64,000 nt of DNA from contig JAJFTR010000001.1 in the NCBI GenBank assembly GCA_021372825.1, forward strand, positions 1 through 64,000, in the 5' to 3' direction. The notes under the pieces are model-generated. The model saw nothing but the letters and a program-made list of their open reading frames with translations, had not been told where the DNA came from and did not search any database. Position numbers and translations under genes: made by a program. This document shows positions 62,010 through 64,000 of the stretch, in pieces. The stretch's first letter is position 1. Each line of letters begins with the position of its first letter. This DNA comes from Actinomycetes bacterium. Lineage in GTDB: Bacteria > Actinomycetota > Coriobacteriia > Anaerosomatales > Anaerosomataceae.

Positions 62010-62681
62010 ATGTCTCGGCAACGTTCGCTCTTCGACATCGTGGGACCGGTGATGATCGGCCCCTCGTCCAGCCACACCGCCGGTGCGGCACGCCTCGGCG
62101 CGCTGGCCCGCGCGATCATCGGTGAGCCGCCTACCCAGGTGGAGGTCGGCCTGCACGGTTCGTTCGCGACGACGGGCCCGGGACACGGCACAGACCTCGC
62201 GATCGTGGCGGGTCTGCTGGGAATGACACCGGACGATACTCGCCTGCCGCTTGCGCGCCAGATCGCGCGCGAACAAGGTATCGCGATCACCTTCCACGAG
62301 TGTGACTTGGGCGAGGTCCACCCCAACACCGCGCGGTTGGAGTTGGTGGCCGCAAGCGGCCGCAAGTATCTCGTGCAAGGCTCCTCGCTCGGCGGAGGTG
62401 ATGTCGTCATCACGCTCGTGGACGACTTCCCCGTCGAGATCACCGGCGAGCTGCCGATGCTGGTAGTGGTCCATCACGACCAGCCAGGCGTTGTGGCAGC
62501 AGTCACTGCGCGGCTCGCCGCTGACGTCATCAACATCGCCGCGATGCAGGTCTCGCGCGAGCAACGCGGGGCCCGTGCCCTCATGCTCATCGGCACCGAC
62601 GAACCCGTGCCTGATGATGTCGCCGCGGGCATCGCCGCAATCGACGGCGTCGCGGAGGTCCGCGTCGTCCCGCGGGTGTGA
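62010..62681 (+). CDS. sdaAB: L-serine dehydratase, beta subunit
   Basis: A 223-residue SdaAB: the beta domain (FDIVGPVMIGPSSSHTAGAA, LHGSFATTGPGHGTDLAIVA) and a C-terminal ACT domain (LPMLVVVHHDQPGVVAAVTA). With SdaAA, which carries the [4Fe-4S] cluster, it turns serine into pyruvate and ammonia. The alpha-subunit gene does not follow; the next genes run the other way, so sdaAA must lie elsewhere. This fits an amino-acid-fermenting lifestyle. Confidence 0.92.
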   Translation: MSRQRSLFDIVGPVMIGPSSSHTAGAARLGALARAIIGEPPTQVEVGLHGSFATTGPGHGTDLAIVAGLLGMTPDDTRLPLARQIAREQGIAITFHECDLGEVHPNTARLELVAASGRKYLVQGSSLGGGDVVITLVDDFPVEITGELPMLVVVHHDQPGVVAAVTARLAADVINIAAMQVSREQRGARALMLIGTDEPVPDDVAAGIAAIDGVAEVRVVPRV

Positions 62682-62724
62682 CGCGGGGCCAGCACCCAGC
62701 TCTGCTCGATCCGAGAAGGGGCGC

Positions 62725-62922
62725 TCAGTCCTTGTCGCACCGAGCCGCACAGGTCCGGCAGCTGCCCGAACATGACGCGAGCTTCAGGGTGTTGCAGCGC
62801 GGACAGCGAACCGCCCGCGAGACCATCCCGCAGGTAGGGCACGGCGTAGCAGGGCCGACCACCGCGGTCTCTTGTCGTGTGTCGATACCGCTCGCCCGCT
62901 CGCCACTCTTGGCGGACCTCAT
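62725..62922 (-). CDS. Cys-rich mini-protein coupled to FeoB
   Basis: A 65-residue protein whose ATG overlaps the feoB stop (ATGA). The second half is a cysteine cluster: PCPTCGMVSRAVRCPRCNTL, SCSGSCRTCAARCDKD, nine Cys in all. The first two CxxC pairs look like a zinc ribbon; the last four could bind iron. It may serve FeoB as a FeoC-like or iron-sensing partner, but I know no named family. Confidence 0.7.
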   Translation of the reverse strand: MRSAKSGERASGIDTRQETAVVGPATPCPTCGMVSRAVRCPRCNTLKLASCSGSCRTCAARCDKD

Positions 62923-64000
62923 GACAAGGTCTCCAGAAGTCGCGTGAGCAAGCCGCCCACGAAGAACGCGCCGCTCACCGAGAGAAGCACAAGCCCGGTG
63001 AAGTACCGCCACCCGCGCTCCTTGACGATCACCATCATGCTGGCCACACAGGGCACGAAGAGCGTGATCGTGACCATTGCCACGAGCAGCTGCGTTGCGC
63101 TGAGATGCATCGTGAAGAACCCCGCAGCGCCGAAGTCGCGACGCACGAATCCCATCACGAAGGCCGTGGCGGCCTCGGGTGGGAGATGGAGCCAACTCAC
63201 CGTGAGCGGCCGCGCGACCGCCTGGATCCATGAGAGTGCGCCGGTGACTTGCAGCGTCGAGATGAGCGCAGACCCGACGAGGAAGAAGACCGAGACCTCC
63301 TTCATGAAGTGCCAGACTTTCATGGCGCTCTTGCGCACCACGTTCTGCGGACGCGGTACGCGAAGAGGCGGAAGATCGATCAACAGGTCGGTCGATACCC
63401 CGGGAGTGATCTTGTTGAGCACCGTGCCCAAGACCACGAAGATCACCACGAGGACGGCGAAGTAGACCAGGGCGTAGGCGCCCCCCACCCGGGACATCAG
63501 CGCCGAGATCACCGCGATCTGCGCCGAGCACGGGACCGCGATAGCCATGAGCGCTGTCGCGATGAAGCGCTCGCGCTTGCTGCCCAGGATGCGCGTCGTG
63601 AGTGTGCCCATGGTCACGCACCCCAGGCCGAGGATGAGGGGGATCACCGCTCGGCCATTGAGGCCGAGCGCGGTGAGCGAGCGGTCGGCAAGAGCGGCGA
63701 TGCGTGGCAGGTACCCTGAGTCCTCAAGCACGGACATGAGCAGGTAGAAGCCGGCCACGAGCGGAAGGATCACGCCGATGAGGTAGGTGACGGTCATCGT
63801 GAGCACGCCGAACTCACCGGCCAGGAACGTGTGGGGGGCGCTGCCGGCTGCGAACGCGCGACCCACGAGTCCGCGCACGAATGGCTCGTAGTAGCCCTTC
63901 ATCACGGTCGTCTCCATGAATCCGACCACGTCGCCCGCCAGCCACTCGCCCAGCACTTTGTAGATCAGGTAGAGGAGCACTCCGAGCGCCGGGATACCCG
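62919..64000 (-). CDS. feoB: Ferrous iron transporter FeoB, C-terminal part
   Basis: The membrane domain of FeoB, cut by the right edge (about 360 residues visible). Two Gate motifs are clear: GRAVIPLILGLGCVTMGTLT (with the pore Cys) and ATQLLVAMVTITLFVPCVAS (second pore Cys). Between lies a core segment ending in RRDFGAAGFF. The N-terminal G domain lies outside. FeoB imports Fe2+ and is favoured in anaerobes. A Cys-rich mini-protein is coupled to its 3' end. Confidence 0.92.
   Translation of the reverse strand, partial: GIPALGVLLYLIYKVLGEWLAGDVVGFMETTVMKGYYEPFVRGLVGRAFAAGSAPHTFLAGEFGVLTMTVTYLIGVILPLVAGFYLLMSVLEDSGYLPRIAALADRSLTALGLNGRAVIPLILGLGCVTMGTLTTRILGSKRERFIATALMAIAVPCSAQIAVISALMSRVGGAYALVYFAVLVVIFVVLGTVLNKITPGVSTDLLIDLPPLRVPRPQNVVRKSAMKVWHFMKEVSVFFLVGSALISTLQVTGALSWIQAVARPLTVSWLHLPPEAATAFVMGFVRRDFGAAGFFTMHLSATQLLVAMVTITLFVPCVASMMVIVKERGWRYFTGLVLLSVSGAFFVGGLLTRLLETLS

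Overview
The window is high-GC bacterial DNA and looks like two unrelated genomes joined inside one gene. Bases 1 to about 21,000 read as a gammaproteobacterium of the Xanthomonadales type: LpxO, a glnA with a sigma-54 promoter and NtrC sites, an NtrB/NtrC pair, TonB-type and GlsB/YeaQ proteins, Leu codons almost all CTG, and REP-like repeats between genes. From about 21,020 to the end the genes read as an anaerobic actinobacterium of the Coriobacteriia type: PafB/PafC, a DUF2510 domain, DUF5679, ornithine fermentation, a selenocysteine glutaredoxin, Hcp and FeoB. The switch falls in a conserved motif of an MHS-family MFS transporter (near 21,005-21,020). An assembly chimera is the simplest explanation. 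Taxon names are inferred from gene content, not from a search.

Left part: an IS3-type transposase tail (2-181); a frameshifted cupin gene; a GFA-fold protein; glnA with its nitrogen-regulated promoter; lpxO convergent with a 2OG-Fe dioxygenase; a low-GC islet of two unknown genes (5.9-7.1 kb) headed by a run of 11 G; glnL-glnG with an NtrC palindrome touching the glnL start; a GNAT acetyltransferase; an unknown 379-aa protein; a thiolase; a TonB-like protein; a DUF1232 protein; the sixA-yceI-phospholipase D run; a radical SAM protein; two small membrane proteins; and the MFS gene.

Right part: a P-type ATPase and a ChrB-like protein; the oxidative ornithine pathway ord-ortA-ortB-oraS-oraE; a COG2509 flavoprotein; a selenoprotein glutaredoxin (in-frame TGA, SECIS-like hairpin); the rpsF-ssb-rpsR-DUF2232-rplI-dnaB operon; an M23-like secreted protein; tRNA-Gly(CCC); a five-gene potassium-uptake operon (two TrkA, a 49-aa membrane protein, TrkH, a lipoprotein); a membrane diguanylate cyclase; an M28 peptidase; a nitrosative-stress locus (YgbA-like protein, ferredoxin, Hcp, mini-cytochrome) divergent from a DNR-like regulator with a perfect TTGAC-N4-GTCAA box between them; a degenerate histidine kinase; a candidate small RNA with C-rich loops; pafBC; a patatin and a flavin reductase; a DinG-type helicase-nuclease; sdaAB; and a partial feoB coupled to a tiny Cys-rich protein.

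The right-hand genes fit an amino-acid-fermenting anaerobe (ornithine and serine) with selenium-based redox chemistry and NO defence. Start codons were chosen by ribosome-binding-site fit and often differ from the longest open frame; GTG starts are common.
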